Below, one piece after another: positions 21,294 to 34,799 of a stretch of DNA of 64,000 bases (its first letter is position 1; each line of letters opens with the position of its first letter). The position numbers were made by a program, and so were the translations under genes. The notes beneath the pieces were generated by a model. It did not search any database. It saw only the letters and a list, made by a program, of their open reading frames with translations, and had not been told where the DNA came from. The DNA is from Cryptomeria japonica (lineage: Eukaryota > Streptophyta > Pinopsida > Cupressales > Cupressaceae): the NCBI RefSeq assembly GCF_030272615.1, contig NC_081411.1:156634971-156698970 (forward strand), written 5' to 3'.

Positions 21294-24200
21294 TCAGTGA
21301 GTAGAAGATAGGGGTAGGACCCCTAACTTACTTCTGAGATATTCAAAAGTGTCCCTTGGTAGTGGCTTGGTAAAGATATCTACTATTTTTTCCTTTGTGC
21401 TAACATACTCCAACACCACTTTCTTCTCTTGAGCTTCTTCTCTAAGATAATGATATTTGATAGAAATGTGCTTTGTCTTAGAGTGCATAATAGGATTCTT
21501 TGAAATGTTAATGGCACTAGTATTGTCACAGAATATAGTTACTGGCTCGGTAAGTTTCTCATTTATTCCTTCCAACAGTTGTTTGATCCATGCAATGTTG
21601 GTACAATTTAATGCTTCAGCAACGTATTCAACTTTTGTTGTTGACTGTGAAACACATCCTTATTTCTTGCTAAGACAACTCACTAGTCTGTCTCCTAAAA
21701 AGAAAGCTCCTCCACTTGTTCTTTTTCTATCATCAATGTTGCCTACCCTATCAGCATCAGTATAAAATTTTAAATCAAAATCATTTCCTTTCTGATATAC
21801 TAAGCCATAATCCTCTGTGTTTTTCAAGTATCTAAAAATTCTTTTGATTGTTGTCATGTGTGTTTCCTTAGGATCTGTAGAGAATCTTGCAACTATACGT
21901 ACTGCATGTGCTATGTCTGGTCTATTGTGAACAACATATTCTAGCTTTCCAATCATGGATCGGTAAAGTGTCTCATCAACAGATGCAGATTCATCATTAT
22001 TTGATAATTTATAGTTGGTAGTCATAGGAGTACTTACTGGTTTTGAATCCTCCATTCCAAATTTCTTCAAGATTTCCTTTATGTACTTGGATTGAGTAAT
22101 GAAAATCTCATTTTTCATTTGTAGTATTTGTAAACCTATAAAATACTTTATCTCACCGATTAATGACATCTCAAATTCTTTGCTCATTTCATTTCCAAAG
22201 TTCTTACATAGAGAGTCATTTCCACAAAATATAATATCATCAACAAATATGGCTGAGATCAGTATTCCATTTTCATCATTCATCATGTATATATTGTTGC
22301 TCTCACTTGTCCTTATAAAACCAATCTTAATCAAATAAGAGTGCAATCTTTCATACCATGCTCTAGGTGCTTGTTTCAGACCATATAATGCTTTATTCAA
22401 TTTACATACCTGATCTTTATTATTGTCTTCAACAAATCCTTCAAGTTGTTCAATAAAAACTTCTTCTTCTAATATTCCATTCAGAAATGCAGATTTGACA
22501 TCCATTTGATATACCTTAAAGTTTTTGAAAGTAGCATATGCCAACAATGTTCTTACTGCTTCAAGTCTAGCCACAGGTGCAAAAGTTTCACCATAATCAA
22601 TTCCTTCTTCTTGAGCATAACCTTTGCAAAGTAGTCTTGCTTTATTTCAAATGACCTCTCCTTTTTCATTTAGCTTGTTTCTAAAAATCCACTTTGTACC
22701 AATTACATTTTTGTCCTTTGGTCTTGGGATTAGTGTCCATGTGTCATTCTTCTTGATTTGATCAATATCTTCTGTCATAGCATTTATCCAATCTTCACTA
22801 TTAAATGCCTCTTTCACTATTCTCGGTTCAAATTCAGATATCAAACATGTGTTCTGTCTCAGTTTATTCCTTGTCATCACTGGATCATCCTTATCTCTCT
22901 AATCTGACTTGGTGCATGATGTCTTCTGACATACTTGGCTAATACAGGCTCGGTAGGCTCTGTATGATCTTCTTCATCACTCGATAATTGGATATTCTCC
23001 TCATTTTCTTCAATAGTTCTCTCGGTAGGACTTGTCAGTTGAACATAGACAAATTCGTCATAATCTTCTGGTTCTTTGGAATTTCCTTCATCATTTCTTT
23101 CTGCAAATTTATCAATTTTCACATTTGCACTTTCTACTATTTTGTTAGATGATTTGATTAGACATTTAAATGCTTTGCTTCTAGAAGATTAACCTAGAAA
23201 TGTTCCTTCTTCACTTTTCTGATCAAACTTGTCATTTCTATGATCTTTGTGTACATAGCATCTACTTCCAAAGATTTTAAAATAACTTACATTAGGTTTC
23301 ATATCATACCAGATTTCATATGGTGTCTTCAAAGTACCTTTCTTCAGTTGTACTTGGTTCAAGGTGTAAACTGCTGTGCTTATTGCTTCTCTCCAAAATG
23401 TTTGTGGCACTTTCTTTTCAATCATTAGGGTTCTAGCACAATCCACAATAGATTTGTTTCTTCTCTCAGCTATTCCATTTTGTTGTGGAGTTCTCGATGC
23501 AGAGACTTGTCTTTTAATACCATGATCATTACAGAATAACTTGAACTCATCAGATGTGAACTCTCCTCCTCTATCTAATCTAAGACATTTCAGTTGTCTT
23601 CCTGTTTCATTTTCAACTCTTGCCTTGTACCATTTAAACATTTGAAAAGCTTCTGATTTTTCTTTTAAAAACATTACTGACATCATCCTTGAATAGTCAT
23701 CCACAAATAATATGAAATATTTATCACCATAATAACTCTAAAATTTCATAGGACCACAAATATCAGTGTGCACAAGATCTAAAATTCCCTTAGAAGTGTA
23801 AGACTTACTTGTAAAGCTTGATCTTGTCATCTTACCCATCTGGCATTCTTGGCACATAGAATTCTTAGGTTTTTCAACACTCATTAGACGACTTACTCGG
23901 TGCTTCTTACTTATTTTGATCAGACTATCAAAATTTACATGACAAAACCTTTTATGCCATAACCAGGTATCATCTATCTTTGCATACAGACACTTGTTCT
24001 AAGTTGAGTCAAGGTGAAATGTGTTACCTTTTGTTTGTGTCCCGGTAGCAGCTAACTTTCCATTCTTGTCATGAATTTTGACAACTCCTTTCTAAAGTTC
24101 TATTCGGTAACCTATATTGTTTAGTTGTGCTACACTCAACAAATTGTATTTCAAACCTTCAACCCAATAAACATCATTGCATCTTGCATTGTTAAGAAGT

Positions 24201-25477
24201 GTTATAGATCCTTTACCTTTCACCGGACATGGTGCATCATTACCAAATCTAACATAGCCTCCAACATAATCTTCTAACATAATAAACTTGTGTTTATCAC
24301 CTATCAAATGATGTGAGCATCCACTATCTATGATCCAAGAATCATTAGTGTTTATGTGAGATATTAGGGCTTTTTCTTCATACCTTTCTTCATCTGATCC
24401 ATCTTTGATAGCCACATAAACTACTTCCTTTGTATCAGTTTCATCTGATTTATCATGATTGGATTCCTCATCGGCTATTAAGCATGTCTTTCTATCTCTT
24501 CTTCTAAAGTCTCGGTGTTCTCTGTAATGATTGTCTTTCTATCTATCATCTCGGTAATCTCTCTTTTTAGTAGAATCTTTGTCAGGACAGTTGGAAGCCA
24601 TATGTCCTATCTTATCACAATTGAAACATTTCAAAGGTAGTTTTCCTTTATACTTACCTTTGCCTCTCGGTAACCTTCTGGCTAATAGTGCTTCAAACTC
24701 TTCCTGCTTTCTTATTTCCTCATACAGTTTGTGTACTTCTTCCATGTTCTTACGAAATATTTCACTTGCTCCACTGTGATCTCCTTCAGAGTACTTATAC
24801 TTTCTTTCATTGTAATCATTAGATTTATCAAGATGAAAGGAACTAAATGTAGTTTCAACTTTATTTACTGAAGATCCATTGTTATCAAAGTTACTTAACT
24901 CAAATGCATGTAGCTTACCAATAGTAGCATCTAAAGAAACTAGCATATTAGGTACAGACCTCAATTCATTGATTGCAGAGTCTTGGATTGCATAAGCCAG
25001 TAGAAGGGTTCTTAACAACTTACTTGTTATATCCTTTTCTTCAATGGTTCCACCTGCTCCTTTGATTTGATTGACAATCTCCTTTAGTCTTGTACAGTAC
25101 TAAGTTATGTTTTCACCTTCATTCATCCTCGTAGATTCAAGTTGTCCTCTTAGGCTATCTACTTTTTCTCTTTGAACATGTTCATCTTCTTCATATACTG
25201 ATATGAGCTTATTCCACATAGCATTTGCATCATTGCAACCCTCTAGATCATTAAACTCTGAGTCGGTCAATGCAGATGTTATTTCAATCATTGCTTGGAT
25301 ATGTTCTTGCTTTGCCTTTATCTCTTCCATAGTCAATGGATAGGTTCTTGGTGTGATGAAATCATTCTCCAGATAATATACAACATATTCTCCAACTCCT
25401 GATAGGTGCGGCTTAATCCTTTTCTGCCATGTAGAGAAACTGGACTTGTTCAGCTTCGGTGCATCCCTCTTATACAT
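21294..25477 (-). pseudogene. Copia-4 gag-pol, inactivated
   Basis: Gag from 25477 (MYKRDAPKLNKSSFSTWQKR) with an intact zinc knuckle CFNCDKIGHMASNC. Protease WIIDSGCSHHLIGD is next, then the integrase HHCC region (LWHKRFCHVNF ... CQECQMGKM), which Copia-3 lost. The DDE core has HTDICGP, LFVDDYSRMM, LDRGGEF and TPQQNGIAERR. Reverse transcriptase has [13 protein letters not shown] and FVDDIIF; RNase H has FYTDADRVG and TKVEYVAE, ending in VDIFTKPLP. About eight in-frame stops are present (five TAG, two TAA, one TGA), with one frame change near 22878. It is less damaged than Copia-3, and most domains could be used as family references. Confidence 0.92.
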
Positions 25478-25528
25478 CTTTGAATCTTTGCCTCAAGTAC
25501 CTTTAAACTTTTCTTCCTGGAGTCCAAA

Positions 25529-25540
25529 GCTCTGATACCA
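25529..25540 (-). other. primer-binding site of Copia-4
   Basis: TGGTATCAGAGC on the minus strand, two bases after the 5' LTR ends in CTATCA. Confidence 0.9.
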
Positions 25541-25542
25541 AT

Positions 25543-27062
25543 TGATAGTTCTGATAATTAATGTAAGTACACATCCAATAGCCAACAAGATGAGAGGGGG
25601 GGTGAATCATACAAACTTAATATTCCATAAAAACATCAGATTCAACCTCAGTAACATATACTTTAGTAATATAACCAAAACTGCTAAACAAGCAAACTCA
25701 AAGGCATATAAACATCATAAACCTCATAACACCAGATTTAACGTGGAAACCCAAATAGGGAAAAACCACTGTGAGATTTCAAACCCACTAAGAAATATAC
25801 TCTTTTAGAGTATGCTCGGTTAAAAGCAAATCTTGTTAAAGATTATAAACACATTGCTAGATGTGACCTGGTTAAGGGATTTCCCTCAGATCTGTTAGGA
25901 TCTTCACCTTGTTATAAGTGACCTTGTTAAAGGATTTCAAACACTCAATCAGAATGTCACCTTGCTAGAGGGTTTTACAAATAAGATTGTTAAGTCCACT
26001 CGGTTAAGAGATTTTTTGTCACTTTCACAAAATAACAGTTATAAAAATCTATCTGCAACTTCAAATCTAAAATGATAAAGTAGATTATTATTTGTTCAAT
26101 ACAATCTAGACATAGAACTAATCTTGTCCATCTGTTGGGCTTCTATACTCTATTATTCAAATAGGTCTTCAAGCTTCTGTGCTCGGTAATCACTATGTAG
26201 CATCCCTGTGCATACATTTGCCCGCATACATTGTTTATCAATAGTTCCCTATTTATAAACAATTAGCTAACCGCTTAATCTCCTTGATCACATTTCCCAT
26301 GATCAATCATAGCCATCAGATCTTCAATCTTGTCTAGGTTCAATGTATCCTTCGATTGGAAAAATGTTTTACCCTGCCTTGGAACTTGCATACATTTCTT
26401 AGAACTTGTGCTAGGGTATTGCGGTTCAATCTGAGTTGTAGATCTTCATGCCGGTTTTCCTTTGCCATAAATTCATTAACAAACTTCATGCACGACATAC
26501 CAATCATTTAATCAGTTCCATCTCATCAGCTTCCTTCATTAAATAGTGCATGTAACCATTTAATATATTCTGTTATAGCTCAGTTACAACTTCGTAACAA
26601 CTCGGTGAATACTAAACTTCACTCGGTAGACATTCACCTTCATTAACCGATAGCGATAACCTTAGGGTTTACCGACTAGGTTCCTTGTTCGGTAACATAG
26701 TATAGTATTAACCTTATAATTTACAACATATGTATGATGTTAAAACAATCTAAACATCATGATCTCATCATTGTCTAACTCGGTGATAGTTGCCCATTGA
26801 ATACCTTATTCATCCCCTTATTCATCATATTCTTTCTATGTCTTTTACTGACATCTTTATACTCTTCAAATCATACTTCTCAAGATATGGCAACATCATA
26901 CTGAATTAGAAAATCAATTTCTTGACATCAATGACAAAATAATAATATCAAGACAGTAAACATCCTTAATCAGTTATATCCATAATCATCAACAACCTTC
27001 TCAATATCCTTATTGAAATGCCAACAATCTTCCATTGTCTGTTATAAAGTCAAATGCTAACA
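25543..27062 (-). mobile_element. 5' LTR of Copia-4
   Basis: 1520 bp. On the minus strand it starts TGTTAGCATTTGAC at 27062 and ends CTATCA at 25543. The stem-loop array lies at about 25800-26010. The GATAA target duplication follows at 27063. Confidence 0.9.
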
Positions 27063-27487
27063 GATAAGGTTAGATTGTGAAAAATGCATCTTGGAGCAAG
27101 AAAAGTGGTCATTTGGCTTGAAAAGTTGTCAAAAGTTGTAATTTTTGAGTATTTAATGTTTTAATGCTTGTAAATTCTTGTGTTACATTGATTATGTTGT
27201 TTTAGGTTGTTTTGGGTCATGTTTAGTTGTTTTGATCTCATTTTGGGCTCTAGAGATCAAATTTTGCCTTTTAGGCCTTGAATTGACAATTTTTGGCAAA
27301 AATGTGCAAAATTGCCAAAAAGGTCTTCTAATGCTTTGCAAAGAATTGGAACATGTTTTTAAGGTGTTTTTAGGCATTTCTAAGTTGTTTATACAAGTTT
27401 ATAAGGTTAGATTGTGAAAAATGCATCTTGGAGCAAGAAAAGTTGTGATTTGGCTTTAAAAGTTGTCAAAAGTTGTAATTTTTGTGT
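27063..27487 (+). repeat. 337-bp tandem repeat, right part
   Basis: ATAAGGTTAGATTGTGAAAA occurs at 27064 and again at 27401, so one full unit is followed by a partial one. The unit includes the sequence left of Copia-4 (19042-19320), so the locus held more than two units before Copia-4 split it. Confidence 0.8.
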
Positions 27488-29289
27488 TTTTCTTGCAAAA
27501 TGTGGTTATGGAAGCTTCTTGTCTATACTAAGCTTGATAACCCCCTTGGTGGACTATAAAAACACCTCTCTTTTCTTTTAAAAGGGTTGGTGATTGTTAA
27601 AACCAAAGTTTCTTAAATAAAATCAGAAAATAATGGCTTTATGACTTGTTTTTTGTATCTTTTAGTGAAATGGTCCATACTGTACCTTATTAATCCATTT
27701 TGTACCTTTGGGAAAGTGTTCATGGTACTTTTTAAATTCTTTTTAGTTTATTGTGGCATTGGTTTCTTCAAAAAGTTTGATTTTACAAAATTATTTCTAA
27801 AACTAGGTGCTTGCTGCCCTGTCAAGGGTTTGAAGCTCCAAAATGACTCCACTTGACTAATCCATGCTTTGGATCCCACAATATGGATTCATTCAAGTTA
27901 GAATTCATTTATATACTATACATATGCGCTATTTTGTTCCAAGGGTGTGGTTGGAAGAAGAACTTGAGTGAATACTAGGCAAGTGTTTGTCATTTGGCTA
28001 GTAGCATGAATAAAACTCAAAGTTTGCACTCAAAAGTGATTTGGGTGAGAAAATGAATGTGACAGAGGCATGGACATTTGGCCAAGGGAATTTTATCATC
28101 TTCTTATATAGATAGTTTATTTTTTTCTTACTTAATCTTTCTCATTTTGTAATCAAACAGTCAGTTCACTATTTTTGGAAAACATACATGTCAAATGCCC
28201 ATGGAATGCTTAAATAGCATCATCCAAGCCTTGTAATTAAAAAGGAATTGTAATAGGAGATCAAGATATGTTTTAAGACCTCATTGAGGTGTTTTTCCAA
28301 CTCCAAAACTCTTCTTTTTGCAGGTCCCAAGGTTCAAGGTTGTTGACTGGTAAAAGGGCAGTGAATTGACTGTCACAGTGACAATTTTCTGATTTTTCAG
28401 TTTGTATGCCAATTTTTTGGCAAAGTGACAAGTAGAAATGGCTTGGATAGTGTTCTCCAAGGTGTGTCAGACTTCCTCAATCAATTTTAGGCCTTGGTTC
28501 ATGAAGGAGTTGACAAATCAAACCTTGCAAGCTCACAACCTTCACTAAACCCTTCTTTTGTGCCATAAAAAATGGACAGTCATTAAACCTTCCTCATGGA
28601 GCTCAAGACCTGAAAAATTTTCAAGCATAGACCTCCTAGACATCATCCAAAACAATTATTATGGTGTAAATTCCCATCGTTGGGCTAGGTGAGCAAAATA
28701 AAGAGCCAATTAGGCCTCATGAGCTAGTAGCCTTTGTTGCAACACACAAAAATGACAGTTTTTGAAAGAATGCTCAAACCCATTTGTAAGGAGGAATCGG
28801 GGGCTTGTGAAACTTTGCAAGAACATTAAAAAACAATCAAACAAGTGATATCTAGAGCCTTGGGTAGTGTGCAACTTGTTTTGGAGGTTTTTGACCTTTG
28901 GTTGGAGGTTTGAGTAGTTAAGGGCTATGAGCCTAAAACCAATTTGTGAGAATATAAATTTCAAGACAACTTTGCTGCCCTTATTTGTCCTTGCAAATTA
29001 CTCCTAAAGCTCTTTGAAATAGAGGTTTGATTACCTAAGAGTAGGGGTTGAGAATGAGTAGCTGGGTGGTGTGAGTAACTTGAGTAGTTTTGAGCATGGG
29101 TGTGAGCCAACACCTTAAGGGGAGTTTGTTAGGAAGGTGATACTGGGTGTACTTGACACAAAGACAACGCATGTTAAGGAGTACTTGACACAAAGACAAT
29201 GCATATAGAAGACTCAACATGTTTTGGGGTAGCAAATTGTACTTCTTGATCAAATTGGCCTTTTGAGCACTTTCCTAGCAATCTCCCTA
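27488..29289. other. unassigned region with a TATA box
   Basis: No coding signal on either strand. TATAAAAA at 27555-27562 lies just after the tandem repeats, as in an LTR or a promoter with upstream repeats. A GGTTCAAGG/GGCAAAG-rich stretch follows. AAGGGGAGTTTGTTAGG near 29117 looks like a polypurine tract with an LTR start. ACAAAGACAACGCATG occurs at 29158 and again at 29308 at the edge of the LINE. It is probably an undescribed LTR element, but no matching second LTR was found. Confidence 0.35.
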
Positions 29290-32200
29290 TCACCCATCCT
29301 TTTTACAAAGACAACGCATGTTAAGGAGTTGGAAACCCCTTTTAATGAGATTATCTTGAGTTAAAATCCTATTGTGTAAATTTGTCCACCAAAAAAAGTT
29401 GATTTTGGGGATCAGGAAGGAGTTCCAAACCTTTTTCCAGTACCTTAGATAGATTTCTACCTTTGACAGCATCCTATAAGCCGATTTCACTATGAAATAT
29501 CCAATTTGATTAAATTTATTCCCTCACAAAGAGAGGGATTCTAACCTTACTAATAATCCCCATAAGTTCCTTATCTTTATGGCGTAAGTGTGGGTGATCC
29601 CAACATCATTGAACAATACCAATCCACTTTCTATTCGAGGTAATGTAATCCATTACTCTTGTACCAATGTGTCTTTTAGTAACCTCCAATAAATCCCTTA
29701 GACTCAAATTGGAAACTAGGTTGCCCTCTCCCATCTAGCCATCTTCCCAGAATTGAATCTTTCTTCCCTCTCCAAGTTGCCATATAATTCTAGTTTGGAT
29801 AATGTTCCTGTATTTTAAAATATTATTTCATACCTTAGATCCATTAGGAATAATAGGAGTGCCAAGTACTTTATAGAAGTTGTTGAAATTAAGGTATTTT
29901 GCCTTCATAATATGGATCCATTCAATCTTTTCCAGAGATATCTTCCAACCTAGTTTAGCAATCAGGGCTTTACTGAGGATAGTAATTCTCCTGATCCCCA
30001 AACCCCCCAAATTTTGGGCATACAGACCATGTGCCAATTGACTAGGGCTAATCGTTTCTTTTCTCCACTCTACTCCACAAAAAGGACCATTGGAGTCTTT
30101 CTAATCTCTTTGACATAGACCCTGGAATTTTGAATAAAGAAAGAAAGTAAATAGGAATTTCTTGAAGGGAGGCCTTAAATAACTGGATTTTTCTAGCACT
30201 ACTAAGGATATTTCCTTTCTAACCCACCAACTTTTTCTACATACGTTCTAGGATGGTATTCCAATAGGTCAGAGTAAAATCTCTAACAGTAAGGGGAATA
30301 CCAAGATAGGTACCAGGGATAACAACACTTTTGAAGCCTAAGATGTTCTTAACCCTTATCCTCAAGTTCTCATTAGTTTTGAATAAATAGATGGTGATTT
30401 TTTCCATAATTGATATACTGGCCTCACACCAAAGCACAATCTGTGAGGAACTTCCTCCATTCCCTAACCTCCACCATAGAGCTTTTCTTGAATAAGATAG
30501 TATCATCCATAAATTATTGAAGGATAGAGAGGGAGAAGGGTGGAGGCCACTTTGACCCTTTCGATTTTACCCTCACAAACCATCTTGAGGATATTTCTTC
30601 CCATCACTTCCACTATCATGATAAACAAATATGGGGAGAGAGGACCCCCTTGTTGAATACCTTTTTCAACAGCGAAAAACCCTGTGAGGTGCCATTTACA
30701 GGAACTAAAAATTTGATAGTACTAACACATTCCCTGATCAAACTCATAAACTTTTCATTTAACCCCATTCTAAATAAAACTTTAAATAGAAATACCCACT
30801 TGACTCTATCGTAGGCTTTTGAAATGTCCAGTTTCAGAACCATACTTGGCATCTAGCATTTTTCCATGGAATGAATAATTTCATGTGTTGAGATTGCAAC
30901 ATCTTAAATTTGTCATCTTGGGATAAATCCATTCTAACAACCCTCGATCACCCTATCAAGGAATGGATTAATTATATTGACCACCACTTTGGAAACGATT
31001 TTGAAGAGGGTGTTGTAGAGGCTGATCAGTGTAAAATCAGCCAACCTTTTAGGCTCTTGAACTTTGGGGACCAAATAAATGTAGGTGTTGTTAACTTTCT
31101 TTAGTAACTTTCCAATCCTTAGGAAATCCTTCTTCGCCATGGTGATACCATAACTCATCACATCCCAAAACTCCTATAAGAAGGTAAGAGGAAACCCATG
31201 AGGTCTAGGCACCCATAAAGAAAACCACGTACCTAACTTACTTAGTCATAATTTGTGTAAGAATTTGTTATTATCCTTAGTACTGATGACTATAGGGAGA
31301 GACTCTAATAGAAGGTCCTCCCAGCCAACCAAAGCATGCGAGTCAGTATTAGTAAAGGTCTGTCTAAAGTAGTCCACTACAAATTCCCCCAATTTGACAT
31401 CATTAGAGATCTCCTATTTATTATCATCTAATAAGAATTGTATCAAATTCCTCTTGCTATGTCTCCTAGCCAATCTATGGAAAAAGGTGGTGTTTATGTC
31501 TCTCTCTTTCAACCATTACACTCTAGATCTTTGCTCCCAATATATTTCCTCCATTTCAAGATTACCCTTCTATTTTTTCTCCCACTATTCCTTATCCATA
31601 TGAAGAGAATAAGATTGATCTCCTTGAGCCATCACCCCTTGAAAAGCTTCTAGTTCAGTTGATATCTCCTATTTTTCTTGAAGATGTCTCCGAACATTAA
31701 TTTATTCCACTCTCTCACCTTATTCCTAATTATTTCTAACTTCTGAGTAACTCTAAACATGGTTGTGCCTTTGATGGGTGTATTCCACCAATTTTGAATA
31801 CAAATACTGAAATTTGGGTGGGAAGTCCACATAATCTCATATCTAAATGGAAGGGGGCTAAATTATTAAGGTCTATCAATCCAATTTAAAAGAAGAGGAT
31901 TGTGATCAGAGGCAATTCTGGGTAGAGAATTTAGAATGACATTGCATCCCAGATCCTAGTTAGCTAATACAAGGAAGCGATCCAACTTAACTTAAATGAG
32001 ACTATTTGCCTTCCTATTGTTAAACCACATGAAGGATTGGTCATTCAAATCAATATCATATAGTCCCATTTGATTTATGAATTCCAATAAATCTACCATA
32101 CTATCTGAGTAATCCATTGTGCCTCCAAGTTTTTTAGAGAGGTAGAGGGGAGAGGTGAAATCCTTATCCACCATCCAAAGGGAGTTCTTATCATTATTGA

Positions 32201-34259
32201 TTAATGAAGAAATCTTATTCCACACTTCCCTCCTACCTGATCTATTGTTGGGAGAATACACATTAACCAAGTTCAAAAATATACTTCTAGAGGAAAAATT
32301 AATAGCTAAAAAGTTGGGAGAGAAAGCATGAGTTACCCCTTTTATTTTACCTAAGTTTCCATTAGCATCACTAATAAAATATAAAGAACTAGTCTATATT
32401 GTGTTAGAAACTTGAGAAAAGGTATGAATAGTCATTTTAACTTCCTGAAGAAGGACAACGCCATCTTTTTGATTCATTATGCAGTCCTTCAATACATACT
32501 ACTTTTGGGGGTTGTTGAGGTCCCTCATATTCTAAGAAATGAACTTCATTTCTTATATTTTGGGGTAACATATAGGTTCTATTGCCTTCCATTGTAAATG
32601 TCCCCAGTAGTCTCTTTATTTCTTAAGACTCACCAAGGGTTGACCCACTTTGGAATCCAAACCCACATCTGCTTTCTAAGATCTAGTTTTACTTTTTTGA
32701 GTCTTCCATTTTTCTTCCATGATGCACAACAATGTGACCCCATGAGAGTAGGTTGTTTCATCAAGGATACCCTATTTATCCATACCCATTTCCTTAACAT
32801 CTTCTACTTTTCCATCCTTAAGGCTCTCATCCTTTGTCAAGATTGAATCAAATAGATCTAATAAAGTCACAACTACACCACCTGTAACAAGACTTGTCTC
32901 ACTCAGTGATGAGGGAGCCAAGGTGGTCACCATAGACTTTTATGGGGCTTCAACAACCTTAGAATTTAATTTTGGAGGAAAGTCCTTCCCAATCTTAATC
33001 CCTTTTGAAGAAGAGGGGATTTCCTTATCCTCCATCACACCACTCTTAGGAGCGTGTTTGCGAGGAGAAGTCAACTTCTCCTTACTTTTACCTTCACCTT
33101 CAATAAAATTTATAGAATCATCATATAGGGAGATCATTAGCTTCAATATATTCTCAATGAAGGGTTAATCCCCCACCCTAGAGGTTTCACCTTGTTGGTA
33201 ATCAACCTTAGGGGGAGAAGAATATATATCCTTCTACTTAGGTTCCTTGGTTAGGGGAACTTTATAGTCATCTACTATATGATCTGGCTTCAAACATTTT
33301 TGGTAGTAGATAACAACATTCTCATAAACTAGAGCTTGAGTCCATTTCCCATGTTTCAACTACAGAGTAATGAAATTGTAAAGAGTTCTATTAACTACCA
33401 CAATAACAAAGAATCTTGTAAACACTAACATGGACTTGTCTTGGGTAACTACATTAGAAGTAACATACTGACCAAACATACTTCTAATCCATTTTAAAAT
33501 TTGCTCATCCAAAAACTCTAAAGGTATCCCTGGGAGCCTAACCTAGACAAGATACATCTTTTGAAGATCCTTGGCTAGATCAAAGTCTGGTTCCCACCTA
33601 CATAGTGATAGACTATGTTTTCCATAAGCCCATGAGCCAGTGAGGATTTTGACCATATCTTCCTCCCTAGTGAATTTGAAAAGAAAGAGGCCACCCAAAA
33701 TTGCACTAATCTCCACACTTCCCTTCAAGCACTAGTGACTAGCAACCGATCATTGAACCATGCCAGTGGTTGGCCTATAGGGAAACAATCTTTTGATAAG
33801 AGTAAAGGTCATGGCCAAAACAATTCGATCTACTACCACATGCGGGAGATGAATTTCAGTCCCATCCTCAATACTAATAAACTCTAGTGTGGGGATGTTA
33901 GTCTCCTGACCAAAGGCCCCAAGACCAGGGTACCTTTTTTAGTTTGTTAGAGTGGAATCCTTATTGGCAGTACCAACCACACTTTGACCCTAATCAATAA
34001 AATTGGAGAATCCATTTTTAGTAGTACCATTATCCAAATTCTGACCCTGACCAATAGACTCAAGGGTCACATTGCTAGTTCTTTCATTGTTACCACCATC
34101 AGACTTGACAACATCCACATGGGGTCTAGATATCTTTGAACCATCATGTGAAGAAGAATATGAGGAATCCACAAAATGTGCACCCAAAGAGGTGACATAA
34201 TATTCGAGATGAGGGCCCTCGTGAGGAGGAGCGGGATGCCCACCATGGGCGACCACCAT
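29290..34259 (-). pseudogene. LINE (L1-type) ORF1 and ORF2, decayed
   Basis: Minus strand, 5' to 3'. ORF1 lies at 34259 to about 32900 with a DUF4283-like RNA-binding region (ISAILGGLFLFKFTREEDM, then WAYGKHSLSLCRWEPDF). ORF2 has an endonuclease (MRDLNNPQK, VVLLQEVKM, FLNLVNVYSPNNRSGRREVW, then SDHNPLLLNW) whose GDFN is degraded to KDF. Its reverse transcriptase has YIYLVPKVQEPK, SMVLKLDISKAYDRVKW and the active site FMDDTILF. Its zinc-knuckle-like zf-RVT is VWNSFLIPKINFFWWTNL ... LLNMRCLCKKDG. The sequence stops in the middle of zf-RVT at 29290. Many stops and frame changes inactivate it. The RNase H fragments at 9565 and 18128 have the right orientation to be its missing end, but both sides include the CxC part of zf-RVT, so this is not certain. 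Confidence 0.85.
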
Positions 34260-34799
34260 GAATAGGGTATTTAAAATTCAGGAGGTGAGAAGTTATAGAA
34301 TGCTCACATACAAGTTACCAATATTATAAGATGTTATCACCTATATTTGGTAGTTATTCACATAGAATGGGATTTGAATTGACACCAAATTATAATCCCA
34401 AAATTTGAGGAAAAAAGTGTAGGAGCGAGGGGTTGTGGTCATCCTAGTACCAATAACTTTATCCCAAATTTTTAGGGATGCAAAATAATGGCCCATTCTA
34501 ATGCTAATTCCAACTCAGTAGCTCAAACCATGATATATAGATATCCAAGATATGTTTTTGAAGTTGTAACTATGGTTTGATTAATGCTATATCATGATAA
34601 AATGATAAAATAGAGCACCTAGAATAAAGGGCCCAATTTATAGTGTGATGTGATTTAAATTAATAAAGGACTCAAATTTAATTAATTAATTAAATGCATG
34701 TGGAAGTCCTATAATGTAAAGTATAATGAGAGATACTAAAATGAGTACAAGCTAAGCATGTAATTGGATACCTTAATTAAAGGTATACAATTTATGACA
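34260..34799. other. AT-rich flank, nothing seen
   Basis: No coding signal. It contains TTAATTAATTAATTAAAT near 34678 and lies between the LINE 5' end and the Copia-5 gag relic. Confidence 0.4.

Larger units (their letters stand above)
19321..27062 (-). mobile_element. Copia-4, full-length decayed Ty1/copia element
   Basis: 7.74-kb minus-strand element. Its LTRs are 19321-20845 and 25543-27062, its primer-binding site is at 25540-25529 and its polypurine tract lies next to 20846. Target duplication GATAA is exact on the right and AATAA on the left. It interrupts a tandem repeat whose two parts can be rejoined at this point. Confidence 0.92.
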
